NCBI GenBank assembly: GCA_964580585.1
Contig: CAZOKZ010000015.1
Location: forward strand, 4,466 to 68,465
Length of the DNA stretch: 64,000 nucleotides
Direction: 5' to 3'
Source of the DNA: CAZOKZ01 sp964580585
GTDB lineage: Bacteria; Sumerlaeota; Sumerlaeia; SLMS01; JAHLLQ01
Made by a program: the position numbers and the translations under genes. Of the stretch, positions 16,950 to 26,417 are shown one piece after another (position 1 is the first letter of the stretch; every line of letters begins with the position of its first letter). Under the pieces are notes generated by a model. It worked only from the letters and a program-made list of their open reading frames with translations, made no database searches and was not told where the DNA came from.

Positions 16950-19900
16950 TTGAGTTCGAAAATTCTCTCACTTATGTGGTGGTACGACGGCTTTGCGGCG
17001 GCGTTGCCGTGGTGGTTGGCCTGCGTTGTCATCACGCTGGCAGCGTTGCCGTTGGCGCTGAGATGCTTTCGAGGCTTGGCAGATCGCGGCGCAGGGCTGG
17101 CACCAGGTTTCGGGCTGGCACTGACGCTTTATATGAGCTGGTGCCTGACACTGGAAAGTCCACTGAGCGGTTCGCGCTCGGTTCTCGTGCGCGGAGCCCT
17201 TCTGGCAGCAAGCGCCCTTTGCGTAGGAATCGGCACATGGCGCCTCATGGTTCGCAAAGCCCGCCCTGGTTCCGAGGTTACCTCTCGCGAGCGCGTGGCG
17301 TTTTACTGGCCCGCTGTGTTGTTTGGACTGCTCGGCGTACTGGCGCTCCCCCACCACGGATTGACGATCTGGTTCAGCGTTCTGCTGCTGGCGATTTCGT
17401 CGGCCGTCGCCTGGCAGGGAAACACAGCGGGTTTGCGACGCGAACTGCGCCGCACGGCGGTACCGTTTTTAGTCGCGCAGGCATTGTTCCTTGTCGGGTT
17501 CGTCTTTTTCCTGAACGTGCGGTCTTACATTCCCGAAGCCACGTTCAACCCGGGAGCCTCGGGGGCGGAGAAATTCGGCAACCTGACGCATTTGAACTCC
17601 ATCATGCGCTCGTCCACCATGCCGCCATCGGACGTGTGGTTCATGGGCGAACCGATCAACTATTATTACGGCGGCCATTTATTGGTCGCGACGTTGGCGA
17701 AAGCCACGGGCACCCCCGCACGATACGCGTTCAACTACGGACTGGCGTTGATTTTCGGCCTGACGTTTTCGATGGGATTCAGCCTCGTTTTTAACCTGCT
17801 GCACGTAACGAGTATCAAGTCGTGGATACGAATCGGTAAGCTGCGCTTCGCCCGTCATCGTGGTTTAGCCTGGGGCGTGTTTGGCGCATTCGCCATTACG
17901 TTTTTCGGCAACCTGGACGCTGTGCAACAGCTTGTTACGCGCGACAGTGCAATGTTTAAGAATCAGGTGGAAACGCGCCTGACGCAGGATTGGAATAAAA
18001 AACACGGTACGCCAACTGAAAAGAGCCAGATCGACAAACGCAATCGAGCGGTTCAACGCGAACTCTCGAAACCAGGGACCATCCTGTTCAGCCCGGAAAG
18101 CCTTTCGACCGTCGATTACTGGCGTTCGAGCCGAACATACCATGGCGCGCCGGATTACGAACCATCCCCGCAGACAATTACCGAGTTTCCGTATTTCAGC
18201 GCTATCCTGGGCGACATGCACCCGCATCACATGGCAATTCCGTTCAGCCTGATGATTCTTTCTGCGGCGCTCTTGCTCTGTCGGCGCACGGTGCGCGCGC
18301 GCAACGATGCCGCTTGGTGGCAACGCGGCTGGGCGGCATTGCTCCTGATGGGTCTGACGATCGGGATGGTGTTTCCGGTAAATATCTGGGACGCGGTGGT
18401 CATGACACCGTTGCTTCTGGGGGCGATTCTGCTCGCACGGCGAGGTGTGGAAAGCCATCCCGCCTGGCGTTGGCTGGGGTTTTTGGGAATGTTGGTGCTG
18501 CTCAGTGCCGTATTCCTGTTTATCGGCAACAGCATGCGAGGCGTGTTTCCGCCTTTTGCAAATCACATTGGATTTGCCGGAGCCATTGCCGTAGTTTTGA
18601 TCGGCGTGTGGTCAGCCTACCGATACACGGACCGAAAAAACAGGATCATTTTAACTCTGAGCCTGTCCGGCACAGTCACACTTTTATTAATGGCTGGAGC
18701 GTGGTTCACGTATCCAAAGGCCACAAAGACAACGTGGCTCCAGTTTGATTTCGGCGATGTCGTCCAAATGTCAATTATGTCGGTCAATTGTCTTATTCTT
18801 TGTTTGTGGGCATTCAGGAGTAATTCGGCGACTCTGAAACGTTTGTGGATGGCAATTGGTATTACGTTCGGTGCGCTAACGATACTTGTGATTCTTCGTC
18901 ACTCCCCTTATTGGGATAAGATATTAGTTGGAGCACGCGATGTAATCTTGATGATGTTTATTAGTATTAGCGCGATAGCCTGGGCGCTGTGGGGCGACTC
19001 GCCACTTAAGCGCTGGTGGACGTCGGTGGGCGGAGCCTATGCGCTTTGTGGTGTGTTGGCGTTGCTGGTGATCCTGCCGTTCAAGCTGCACTTCCACACG
19101 CCGTTGTCAAAGGACGCCGAAAAAGTTATTTCGTTGAATCCTCCTCGCATGAAAGCGGGGCTTATTCAAAACTGGGACAGTTTCTGGAATCTGGTTTGGA
19201 ATCAATCGCCCATCAATCCTTTCCCCGGCTATTTACGCACCGATTTGACGGATTACTGGGTGCATTGGGGACTGTTCGCTATTCCGATTCTTTTGTTGAT
19301 GGTCGCCCGTGTGCGTCGCCTGGCGCGCGGGTGGAACGATGGACAAGGTTTTGCATTGGCGATGAGTTTACTGGCCGTGATGGGATTTGCTTTTACCTTC
19401 ATGGAAAAGTGGACGGGCCCGGTTTTGCTGGCCGCCACAATCGTGTCGGTGGTGATTGCGTATCTCCGTCCCCGCCGAGGCGATGCACCGCTTTGGGTAT
19501 TTATCGCGGTGGCTTTTTTCTTCCAGTTTTTTGTCGAAGTCCTGCATTTCGACGACAGCTACGTAGAAATGCTCGAACGATATAACACGCCGTTTAAAAT
19601 CATGTATCCGTTGTGGCCGATTATGGCTGCGGGTTTGGTGGCGGCGTTGCGAGCAATGTTTTTGCGCTTCACACAAAGTTGCTGTCCCTCCGCCACACAA
19701 CTTCGCGAAATTCCCGGCCGCACCTTTGCGATCATGGCCATCGCTGCGGTCATCATTCCCGATCTGCTGGCTCAATGTGGGCTATGGTCGGCGGCGGCTC
19801 TTTGGTTAATTGTCATCATTGGGCTGTTGGCATTAATTGTCATCATGCTGATCGGCGCAAAGATTACCCAACAAGAAGACATTCAACTCACCGCGTTGCA

Positions 19901-20876
19901 GGTACTCAATCGTGCGGCAATCGCGTTCCCCGCGCTGATAGTCTGCCTGATTGTATTCTGTGCAGGAATGCTTTATCCGTGGGCATCGACGGCAAACCGC
20001 ACCAACAACCTGGGTGGCAGCATAGCGCAACGGTTGCATAAAAATTTCGACCCCACCATCAAATCTCAACATCAGCGCCATCTGGATGCGATTGCTTTCA
20101 TCCGGCAAGACATCCAAACGGCAGACGATGCGAAAGCGATCGATTGGTTGCTGGAAAACGCAATGGATGGAGAGCGCATTCTGGAGGCACCCGCAGCGCC
20201 TGGAAAAGAAAGTTATTCGTCGGCTGGGAAATTCGCTACGACAACCGGCTTGATCGGCATGGGTGGATGGATTCATCACGAGTTGCAATGGCGCGGATGG
20301 GGGACGGATGTTACCGATGAGCTGAAAAATCGGTTCATGAAAGTCATGTCCATCTACGAATTCGGCATTTACGGCACGGCGACGAAATTGATTCCCAACG
20401 GTTCACGCGACGAGGTCGAAACGCTTATGCGTGTGGCGATGCTGCCGCGTCCTTCGAAGGAAGCCGAGGCCGCCGCGAAGGACTTTCTCGAATCGTTGGA
20501 AAAAAATAAGTCCAAACCGAATTTGCAACTCGGTAAAAAAGCGGAATCGCTCCTCGATGAGTTGGACAACGAAAATGCGGGCGAAATCAATTACACCCTG
20601 CTGACCGAATTGATTCGTCGGCATGCGTCGGCGATTTATTCCGCGAATACCTTCGATGATGCCATCCCGAATGTTGAGGAAGTGACGATTCGAGACCTCA
20701 TCGCCTTTTACGACTTGGATTATGTCATCGTGGGAAGTGAAGAACGCGCTCGTTTCCAGGACTCGCCGAACGGATTAGAGAAGTTTGAATCCTGGGAGGC
20801 TGTTTTTAACGCTGGCGGAACAACGATTTATCGCGTGCCCAATTCCATTAAACAAAAAAGGGACGAAGCAAAGTGA
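16950..20876 (+). CDS. Chlor_Arch_YYY (DUF2298) multi-pass membrane protein
   Basis: The 1308-residue protein has many hydrophobic segments throughout and the eponymous INYYYGGHLL motif near residue 238 followed by VATLAKATGTPARYAFNYGLAL. This family (TIGR03662/DUF2298) occurs in archaea, Chloroflexi and scattered bacteria and is thought to be a GT-C-like glycosyltransferase or lipid-linked sugar handling protein. The acidic luminal loop LGDMHPHHMAIPF fits such a role. It is followed with a 4-base overlap (GTGA) by an Agl23-like gene, the usual partner. The start is TTG 16950 with a weak AAGGGA upstream; ATG 16974 is the alternative. The C-terminal 250 residues are soluble and hydrophilic. 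Confidence 0.85.
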   Translation: MSSKILSLMWWYDGFAAALPWWLACVVITLAALPLALRCFRGLADRGAGLAPGFGLALTLYMSWCLTLESPLSGSRSVLVRGALLAASALCVGIGTWRLMVRKARPGSEVTSRERVAFYWPAVLFGLLGVLALPHHGLTIWFSVLLLAISSAVAWQGNTAGLRRELRRTAVPFLVAQALFLVGFVFFLNVRSYIPEATFNPGASGAEKFGNLTHLNSIMRSSTMPPSDVWFMGEPINYYYGGHLLVATLAKATGTPARYAFNYGLALIFGLTFSMGFSLVFNLLHVTSIKSWIRIGKLRFARHRGLAWGVFGAFAITFFGNLDAVQQLVTRDSAMFKNQVETRLTQDWNKKHGTPTEKSQIDKRNRAVQRELSKPGTILFSPESLSTVDYWRSSRTYHGAPDYEPSPQTITEFPYFSAILGDMHPHHMAIPFSLMILSAALLLCRRTVRARNDAAWWQRGWAALLLMGLTIGMVFPVNIWDAVVMTPLLLGAILLARRGVESHPAWRWLGFLGMLVLLSAVFLFIGNSMRGVFPPFANHIGFAGAIAVVLIGVWSAYRYTDRKNRIILTLSLSGTVTLLLMAGAWFTYPKATKTTWLQFDFGDVVQMSIMSVNCLILCLWAFRSNSATLKRLWMAIGITFGALTILVILRHSPYWDKILVGARDVILMMFISISAIAWALWGDSPLKRWWTSVGGAYALCGVLALLVILPFKLHFHTPLSKDAEKVISLNPPRMKAGLIQNWDSFWNLVWNQSPINPFPGYLRTDLTDYWVHWGLFAIPILLLMVARVRRLARGWNDGQGFALAMSLLAVMGFAFTFMEKWTGPVLLAATIVSVVIAYLRPRRGDAPLWVFIAVAFFFQFFVEVLHFDDSYVEMLERYNTPFKIMYPLWPIMAAGLVAALRAMFLRFTQSCCPSATQLREIPGRTFAIMAIAAVIIPDLLAQCGLWSAAALWLIVIIGLLALIVIMLIGAKITQQEDIQLTALQVLNRAAIAFPALIVCLIVFCAGMLYPWASTANRTNNLGGSIAQRLHKNFDPTIKSQHQRHLDAIAFIRQDIQTADDAKAIDWLLENAMDGERILEAPAAPGKESYSSAGKFATTTGLIGMGGWIHHELQWRGWGTDVTDELKNRFMKVMSIYEFGIYGTATKLIPNGSRDEVETLMRVAMLPRPSKEAEAAAKDFLESLEKNKSKPNLQLGKKAESLLDELDNENAGEINYTLLTELIRRHASAIYSANTFDDAIPNVEEVTIRDLIAFYDLDYVIVGSEERARFQDSPNGLEKFESWEAVFNAGGTTIYRVPNSIKQKRDEAK

Positions 20877-23419
20877 CCCCATTGTTTGGTTCCCAACCTT
20901 TATGTGAATCGCGGTCATGGTGGACACCAGGACGCGTGGCGATCTTCGTCTTGCTGATCGCGGCATGCGCCTTCACACGACTTTACGATTTGGGACAAAA
21001 AGCGATCATGCACGACGAATCGCTGTTTGTCTATTACACCGAGTATCAGCTCCACCGCGAATTCAGTTACTTCTATCAACCGATTTTGCACGGCCCCGCA
21101 ATGCTTTGGATCCAGGCATTCGTCTTCTGGGTATTCGGCGTCAGCGATTACACCATGCGATTAGGCGCGGGATTGTTGGGAATCGGGGGATTTTTTTGGA
21201 TTTGGTCCATGCGACGATGGATCGGTCAAGTCGGCATTTGGGTCGCCTTGGCATTTTATACGCTCTCCCCCACCTTGATGTTTTACCAGCGATTTTTTCG
21301 CAACGATGGTTTGTTTTTATTCGCCACATTATGGATCGTCGCTTCGGCAGCTTGGTGGTGGCACACACGAGGTCGCGGTTGGGGCATGAGTTTAATTTTC
21401 GCCATCACGGTTTTATTTTGTAACAAAGAAAGCAGTCTCTTCATATATTTTGGCCTTGGAACCTTCCTGGTCATGTTGATTTTGCACGACCTGATTTTGC
21501 CTTTTTTCGATGGGACCTCGGTTTGCTCTATCGAACGCAAGCGCCATGGTTTTCCCTCCGTCCCTATAACCGCTGGATTCATCTTCTTGGGAGTGACCTT
21601 GATCCTGACCCGAATTTTCGAGGGCATTTCCTACGATGCGGACGTCGTTCAGGCACTCGGCAACGATTTCGTCTTGCATGACGTGAATTCGATTCCAATC
21701 GCCTTGGGTTATACACCGGATGCCGCCTCCAAAGCATCAGTTTACAACCCGTGGACGTGGCGTTTTTTCTATGGTGCGTTGCTGCTGGGATCGGTTTCGT
21801 TAGGGTATATTCTGCAAGTCATCGTGGAACACGAATGGGGACGGAGAAAGCTGGCTCTTTCGATTTGGCAGAGCATCGTGCGTTCTCGACACATCGTTAT
21901 CGGAAGTTTGGCGGGTGCGTTTTTACTCTACATGATATTGTTCACCACCGGTTTCAAAAACCCGATGGGGCCGTTCGAGATTTACAAAAAAACCCTCCAA
22001 TATTGGATGGGACAGAACGCGATGCACCGTATTCGCGGGCCATTTCACATGCATCTGGTGAACCTGCTGGTGTATGAATTGCCTCTAATGCTGGGCGTTT
22101 TGGGCGGATGGTTGATCGGCGCCAGTCGCATTGCCTGGCGACGCATCACGCCGGTGAGTTTGCTGCTTGCCGCAGGAGCATTGGCCGTTTTCCACGTCTT
22201 GTTCTTCTTCCGAATCGATAATTCGATGTCCTACTTTATGACCATTGCAATCTGGACAGCCATTTTGGGATTCGCCATCATGGCGAAACCGGAAATGGGG
22301 CGCGTTCTGGCTCCAGTGGCGTTGATTGCGTTCATCGTTTATTCGGCCATGTATTTTAACAGCTTGGAATGGACGACGTTTTTTAATACTCCCGTTTTCA
22401 AACACGGCACACAAATCGCCCCGCGTGGTGTCGATTACATGGATCGCGGTTTGTCGGTTGAAAGCGGCATGCATTTATTCCTGATCGCGTTTTTGATTTT
22501 GATGGGAACGGTGCTGACGTGGCATTCCATCGATAAAGGTGCGCGTTTCCAGGCGTATTCGATCTGGTGGTTGGTGACAATGATCGGCGCATGTAGTTAC
22601 GCGCGCGAAAAAGTACCGTGGGTGGGTATTCACATCACATTGCCACTGGTTTTGCTGATGGGTATTTACGCGCAAAAACTCGTCGATCGTTGGCGCTTGC
22701 CTTCACTTGGATGGAAACGCCGCACAGGAGCCGTGCTGCTTGGCATCGCGTTGATATGGACGTTGAAAACATCGAACAATCTTTGTTTCCGCAATTATGA
22801 CGATGTGCGCGAGCGCATGATTTTCGGACACACGACTTCCGATGTGAAACACCATGTCGATCGGATTTATCGCGCTGTCGGGGACGCCAGCATTCGCACC
22901 TCACCGGCTAATGAAATCAACCCCAGCGCTCAATCGTGGGATCAGGAATGGTCCTACTTGTATAACGACCGCACCCACTTAAAAGATGTTCGCGTGGCGG
23001 TACTCAACGTGGAATTGGAATGGCCGTTGAGGTGGTATCTTCGCGACGTCGAATGGTCGTCAACCGTATCGCTCGAAGAAGCCGTGGACAGCCAATGGCC
23101 GTTCATTTTCCTGGACAAAAACGAAATCGACTCCGTCCCCGAATTGCGCGAGCAATACTATCTCTACACAGCCCGCAACCGCATGCACTGGGTGGCGCCT
23201 TCGCTCGATTGGAAAGCATTGGCCGACATTTGGAAAGGCACAATCCCCCGCCATAATCGCGTAGATGGAACGCCCAATCAAAATGAATACAACGACGCCA
23301 AGAAAGAATGGGCAAACGTTTGGAACTATATGATTCACCGCGATATTTTCGATAAACCCGGCAACGGATTATCGATGGTGGATTATGTGTTTGCCGTGCG
23401 AAAAGACAGCGGTTTTTAA
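20873..23419 (+). CDS. Agl23-like (TIGR03663) multi-pass membrane protein
   Basis: The 848-residue integral membrane protein starts at GTG 20873, overlapping the preceding stop by four bases, so the pair is translationally coupled. It has the GT-C-like opening FTRLYDLGQKAIMHDESLF, with the acidic pair in the first luminal loop, and HGPAMLWIQAFVFWVFG, then repeated hydrophobic helices and a hydrophilic C-terminal domain from about residue 640. In haloarchaea the family is associated with flippase activity in N-glycosylation. Here its pairing with the YYY protein suggests glycan transfer to a lipid or protein on the outer face of the inner membrane; this is inference from the family. Confidence 0.85.
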   Translation: MTPLFGSQPLCESRSWWTPGRVAIFVLLIAACAFTRLYDLGQKAIMHDESLFVYYTEYQLHREFSYFYQPILHGPAMLWIQAFVFWVFGVSDYTMRLGAGLLGIGGFFWIWSMRRWIGQVGIWVALAFYTLSPTLMFYQRFFRNDGLFLFATLWIVASAAWWWHTRGRGWGMSLIFAITVLFCNKESSLFIYFGLGTFLVMLILHDLILPFFDGTSVCSIERKRHGFPSVPITAGFIFLGVTLILTRIFEGISYDADVVQALGNDFVLHDVNSIPIALGYTPDAASKASVYNPWTWRFFYGALLLGSVSLGYILQVIVEHEWGRRKLALSIWQSIVRSRHIVIGSLAGAFLLYMILFTTGFKNPMGPFEIYKKTLQYWMGQNAMHRIRGPFHMHLVNLLVYELPLMLGVLGGWLIGASRIAWRRITPVSLLLAAGALAVFHVLFFFRIDNSMSYFMTIAIWTAILGFAIMAKPEMGRVLAPVALIAFIVYSAMYFNSLEWTTFFNTPVFKHGTQIAPRGVDYMDRGLSVESGMHLFLIAFLILMGTVLTWHSIDKGARFQAYSIWWLVTMIGACSYAREKVPWVGIHITLPLVLLMGIYAQKLVDRWRLPSLGWKRRTGAVLLGIALIWTLKTSNNLCFRNYDDVRERMIFGHTTSDVKHHVDRIYRAVGDASIRTSPANEINPSAQSWDQEWSYLYNDRTHLKDVRVAVLNVELEWPLRWYLRDVEWSSTVSLEEAVDSQWPFIFLDKNEIDSVPELREQYYLYTARNRMHWVAPSLDWKALADIWKGTIPRHNRVDGTPNQNEYNDAKKEWANVWNYMIHRDIFDKPGNGLSMVDYVFAVRKDSGF

Positions 23420-23587
23420 GGATGAAGGCGGAGGGATGAAGGATGACGAAATCGAGGTGCAAGTTGCCCAATGTCGAAATGAGAATTTAATGATTCCTGA
23501 GTTCAAACTGCCAGGCATAAGGGCGAATATCTAGAAAACACCCATACGCGCTCAGTAATCCCTCGTCCCTTATCGTTCATCCTTTCT
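23420..23587. repeat. GGATGAAGGATGA-type intergenic repeat between convergent genes
   Basis: AAGGATGAAGG and GGGATGAAGGATGA lie at 23420-23447, and the reverse complement TTCATCCTTT lies at 23576-23585, so the transcript can fold across the gap. A related TTCATCCTTCATCC stretch is seen at 56768-56785. No gene is present. It separates the Agl23-like gene from fmt, which converge here, and may act as a bidirectional end of transcription. Confidence 0.4.
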
Positions 23588-23593
23588 AACATT

Positions 23594-24556
23594 TCACTCA
23601 AACTGACTGCCCACGTCGATCAGTCCTCCATTGACCGCCGACATGGCGTCCATTTCTTTTTTGCCCGCAAATTTCAGGCGCTTGAGCAACAACAATCCGC
23701 TGCCGGTTTTAACTACGATGCCGCGGCCTTTCAAAGTTTCGACCACCATGCCAACGGGAACGAGTTCGTCGTCCCATTTGACGGAAATCCAACTTGGATC
23801 GACGGCGTCGGCAGCGGTGATTTTAACTTCCTCGCCTTTGAGTTTCGTGTGCGCACCGGGCCAGATAACGAAACCCCGCACGGTAAAAATAATTTGCTCG
23901 GTGGTGCGCGTCCAGTCGATGGCGGCGTCTTCGCGCTTGATGAGAGGCGCGTAAGTTGCCGCATCGTGATCCTGGGGGTGCCCATGTGTGTGGCCGCATT
24001 CCTCCAGGTGGTCGAGCACGTCGATCATCAGTTCCGCGCCACTGAAACTCAGGATATCATGCAGGCTGCGCGCGTCGTCGTCTTCCAAAATATCCACATG
24101 GCGATGGGCGAGTATGTCGCCGCTATCGAGCCCTTCGTCGATCTGCATGATCGTCACGCCGGTTTCGGTTTCGCCGTTGGCAATCGCCCACTGAATCGGT
24201 GCCGCGCCGCGATATTTCGGCAACAGCGACGCATGCACGTTCATGAAGCCGTGTTTTGGAATCGTGAGCATGTCGCCGGGTAAAATCTGTCCGTACGCCA
24301 CGACCACCGCCACGTCGGCATCAAGCGCCCGAAGCTGTTCGGTGAACTCGGGGTTTTTTTTGACGCGCGCGGGCTGATAAACCGGGATGTTGTGTTCAAG
24401 CGCCAGTTGCTTGACGGGCGTCGAGGTCAGCTTACGTCCACGCCCGACCGGTTTATCGGGCTGGCTGACGACGGCGATGACGTCGTGGCGCGATTCGAGC
24501 AGTTTCTGCAACGTGGCGACGGCAAATTGCGGGGTTCCAAAAAAGACGACTTTCAT
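23594..24556 (-). CDS. fmt: Methionyl-tRNA formyltransferase
   Basis: Fmt transfers a formyl group from 10-formyltetrahydrofolate to the amino group of initiator Met-tRNA in the cytoplasm. The 320-residue protein is full length. The catalytic triad N106, H108 and D144 is in place in FMNVHASLLPKYRGAAP and GLDSGDIL, as is the opening MKVVFFGTPQFAV. The C-terminal OB-like domain begins near residue 205 (FIWPGAHTKLKGEEVK). AGGAG lies 6 bases before ATG 24556. There is no adjacent def (peptide deformylase), the common neighbour. A 9-bp hairpin separates it from the sugar-permease genes upstream on the same strand. Confidence 0.95.
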   Translation of the reverse strand: MKVVFFGTPQFAVATLQKLLESRHDVIAVVSQPDKPVGRGRKLTSTPVKQLALEHNIPVYQPARVKKNPEFTEQLRALDADVAVVVAYGQILPGDMLTIPKHGFMNVHASLLPKYRGAAPIQWAIANGETETGVTIMQIDEGLDSGDILAHRHVDILEDDDARSLHDILSFSGAELMIDVLDHLEECGHTHGHPQDHDAATYAPLIKREDAAIDWTRTTEQIIFTVRGFVIWPGAHTKLKGEEVKITAADAVDPSWISVKWDDELVPVGMVVETLKGRGIVVKTGSGLLLLKRLKFAGKKEMDAMSAVNGGLIDVGSQFE

Positions 24557-24575
24557 GCGATCTCCTGAAATGACC

Positions 24576-24602
24576 CCGCCGCCCCTGAATCAAGGGCGGC
24601 GG
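24576..24602 (-). terminator. GC-rich hairpin between the ABC permease operon and fmt
   Basis: CCGCCGCCC at 24576-24584 pairs with GGGCGGCGG at 24594-24602 around a 9-base loop. It lies just after the end of the MalG-like gene on the minus strand. There is no T run after it, so it may act with Rho or only pause transcription. Confidence 0.4.
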
Positions 24603-24654
24603 AGCTTGCATTGTTCGTTTGTAGGGAGGCAGAGAGCGCCGGGGCGGGCAAGCG

Positions 24655-25488
24655 TTATCCCTTCACCGCGCCTGCTGTCATGCCTGCGATGATCTTGCGT
24701 TGGAAGATGAGCACCAGGATAATTAGCGGCAGAGTCACGACGACCGAAGCGGCCATGATTTCGCCCCAGGGCGTTTCGTGCAAACCTTCGCCTGCGTAGT
24801 TGCCAATCACGACGGGTACGGTGCGCGCCGAGTCGGTAATCGTGAAACTGAGCGCGAAGAGATATTCGTTCCAAGCCGCGATGAACGCCAGCAGACCCGT
24901 CGTGGCCAGACCGGGCAACGAGAGCGGTAACAAAATGCGCCAGAATGTCTGGAACGGCGACGCACCATCGACGTAAGCGGATTCTTCCAGTTCGCGCGGG
25001 AGCGATTTGAAGAAGTTCGTCAGCACCCACACGGTGAACGGCAACGTGAAGAGCATGTAGCTGAGAATTAAGCCCGGCAGTTTGTTGTACAGCCCAAGTT
25101 GCGAAATGATTGTGTGCACGGCACCGAGAACGCTGATTTGCGGGAACATCGTCATGCTGAGCACAATGCCCATGATCAGCCCGCGGCCACGCATGCGGTA
25201 ACGTCCAAGCGCGCACGCGGCAAGCGACCCGACGACAAGCGCCAGAAACGTGGTTCCACCCGCCACGATGGCCGAGTTTCGCAACGAAAGAACGAAGCTC
25301 TTGTTGTGGAAGACCTTGTTGTACGATTCGCCCGATGGCGGCGCCGGCACGTAATGCGCCGGAGTGGCAAATAACATGTCGGATGGTTGAAGCGATCCGT
25401 TTACTGCCCAGTAAAACGGGAAGATGGTGTAAACCAATGTTATCACCAGGAAAAAGTAAAAGAGAACTTTGCGACCATAATTGTTCAT
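24655..25488 (-). CDS. Carbohydrate ABC transporter permease, MalG family
   Basis: The 277-residue inner-membrane protein has six hydrophobic segments and the ATPase-contact EAA loop EESAYVDGASPFQTFWRILLP near residue 175, as in MalG/UgpE/LacG proteins. An N-terminal helix (VLFYFFLVITLVYTIFPFYWAV) and the extracytoplasmic loop SLQPSDMLFATPAHYVP also fit. The start ATG overlaps the stop of the MalF-like gene by one base, so both are co-translated. It is the third gene of the binding protein-MalF-MalG operon. The sugar cannot be read from the sequence. Confidence 0.92.
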   Translation of the reverse strand: MNNYGRKVLFYFFLVITLVYTIFPFYWAVNGSLQPSDMLFATPAHYVPAPPSGESYNKVFHNKSFVLSLRNSAIVAGGTTFLALVVGSLAACALGRYRMRGRGLIMGIVLSMTMFPQISVLGAVHTIISQLGLYNKLPGLILSYMLFTLPFTVWVLTNFFKSLPRELEESAYVDGASPFQTFWRILLPLSLPGLATTGLLAFIAAWNEYLFALSFTITDSARTVPVVIGNYAGEGLHETPWGEIMAASVVVTLPLIILVLIFQRKIIAGMTAGAVKG

Positions 25489-26378
25489 CAGTGTTCCTCC
25501 GATCTGAGCGTCAGCACGTAGGTTACCACGAAAATGGCGATCAGAATGAAGATCATCACACTGATGGAAGACCCGTACCCGAGTTTTCGAAAGTCAATCA
25601 TGTGTCGGTAGTTATACGTAGCCATGGATTCGGTGGCCACTTCGCCGCGCGTCATTACCCAGATGGCGTCGAAAACGCGCAAGGCATCGAGCGTACGGAA
25701 AATCAGCGTCACTAATATTGCGGGCTTCAGAAGTGGAATTGTCAACGTCCAGAACTGCTGCCATTTGCTCGCGCCGTCCACATCGGCGGCTTCGTACACA
25801 TCGCCGGGAATGAGTTGCAACCCGGCGAGCAACAACAACGCCACAAACGGCGTTGTCTTCCACACGTCCACCGCCACGATGGACCAAAGCGCCAGATTGG
25901 GTTCGGCCATCCAGGCGATTTTATCGTCGAACAGACCGAGTTTCACCACGAGCAAGTCGTTGATCACCCCGTAGGTATCGACAAACATGTAGTTCCACAT
26001 GCGCGCGGACACCACCGTCGGCAACGCCCACGGAATCAACATCGCCGTACGCACCATCCCGCGACCTTTGAAGTTCGAGTGCACGATCAAGGCGATGATC
26101 ATGCCGAAGACGAATTCCAGGGATACGCTGCTGGCGGTGAAAACAACTGTGTGCCAGACCGATACCCAGAAATCTTTCTCACCGAGCAGTTTGGCGTAGT
26201 TCTTCAGGCCAACGAACTCGATTTCTTTCGTACTGCCCAACTTGGCGTCCGTGAAACTCATCACGAATGTTTGAATCAGGGGGTAAAATCCGATAACCAA
26301 CAGGAGCAGGAGAGTTGGCGCGAGAAAAACCCACGCCATTTTCTCCTGTTTTCTTTGCAAACTCAATGATTTTGCCAT
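25488..26378 (-). CDS. Carbohydrate ABC transporter permease, MalF family
   Basis: The 296-residue membrane protein has six predicted helices and the EAA loop YEAADVDGASKWQQFWTLTIP near residue 207. It pairs with the MalG-like product to form the translocation pore. The gene lies 39 bases after the binding-protein gene. A copy of the GGGACGGAG motif (26392-26400, on the coding strand) sits in that gap, about 13 bases before the start, so its GGAGG end may also serve as a distant ribosome site. No MalK-type ATPase is encoded nearby; such importers often share one ATPase encoded elsewhere. Confidence 0.92.
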   Translation of the reverse strand: MAKSLSLQRKQEKMAWVFLAPTLLLLLVIGFYPLIQTFVMSFTDAKLGSTKEIEFVGLKNYAKLLGEKDFWVSVWHTVVFTASSVSLEFVFGMIIALIVHSNFKGRGMVRTAMLIPWALPTVVSARMWNYMFVDTYGVINDLLVVKLGLFDDKIAWMAEPNLALWSIVAVDVWKTTPFVALLLLAGLQLIPGDVYEAADVDGASKWQQFWTLTIPLLKPAILVTLIFRTLDALRVFDAIWVMTRGEVATESMATYNYRHMIDFRKLGYGSSISVMIFILIAIFVVTYVLTLRSEEH

Positions 26379-26417
26379 ACCAACTACTTTCCTCCGTCCC
26401 TTCTTGGAAACCGATTC

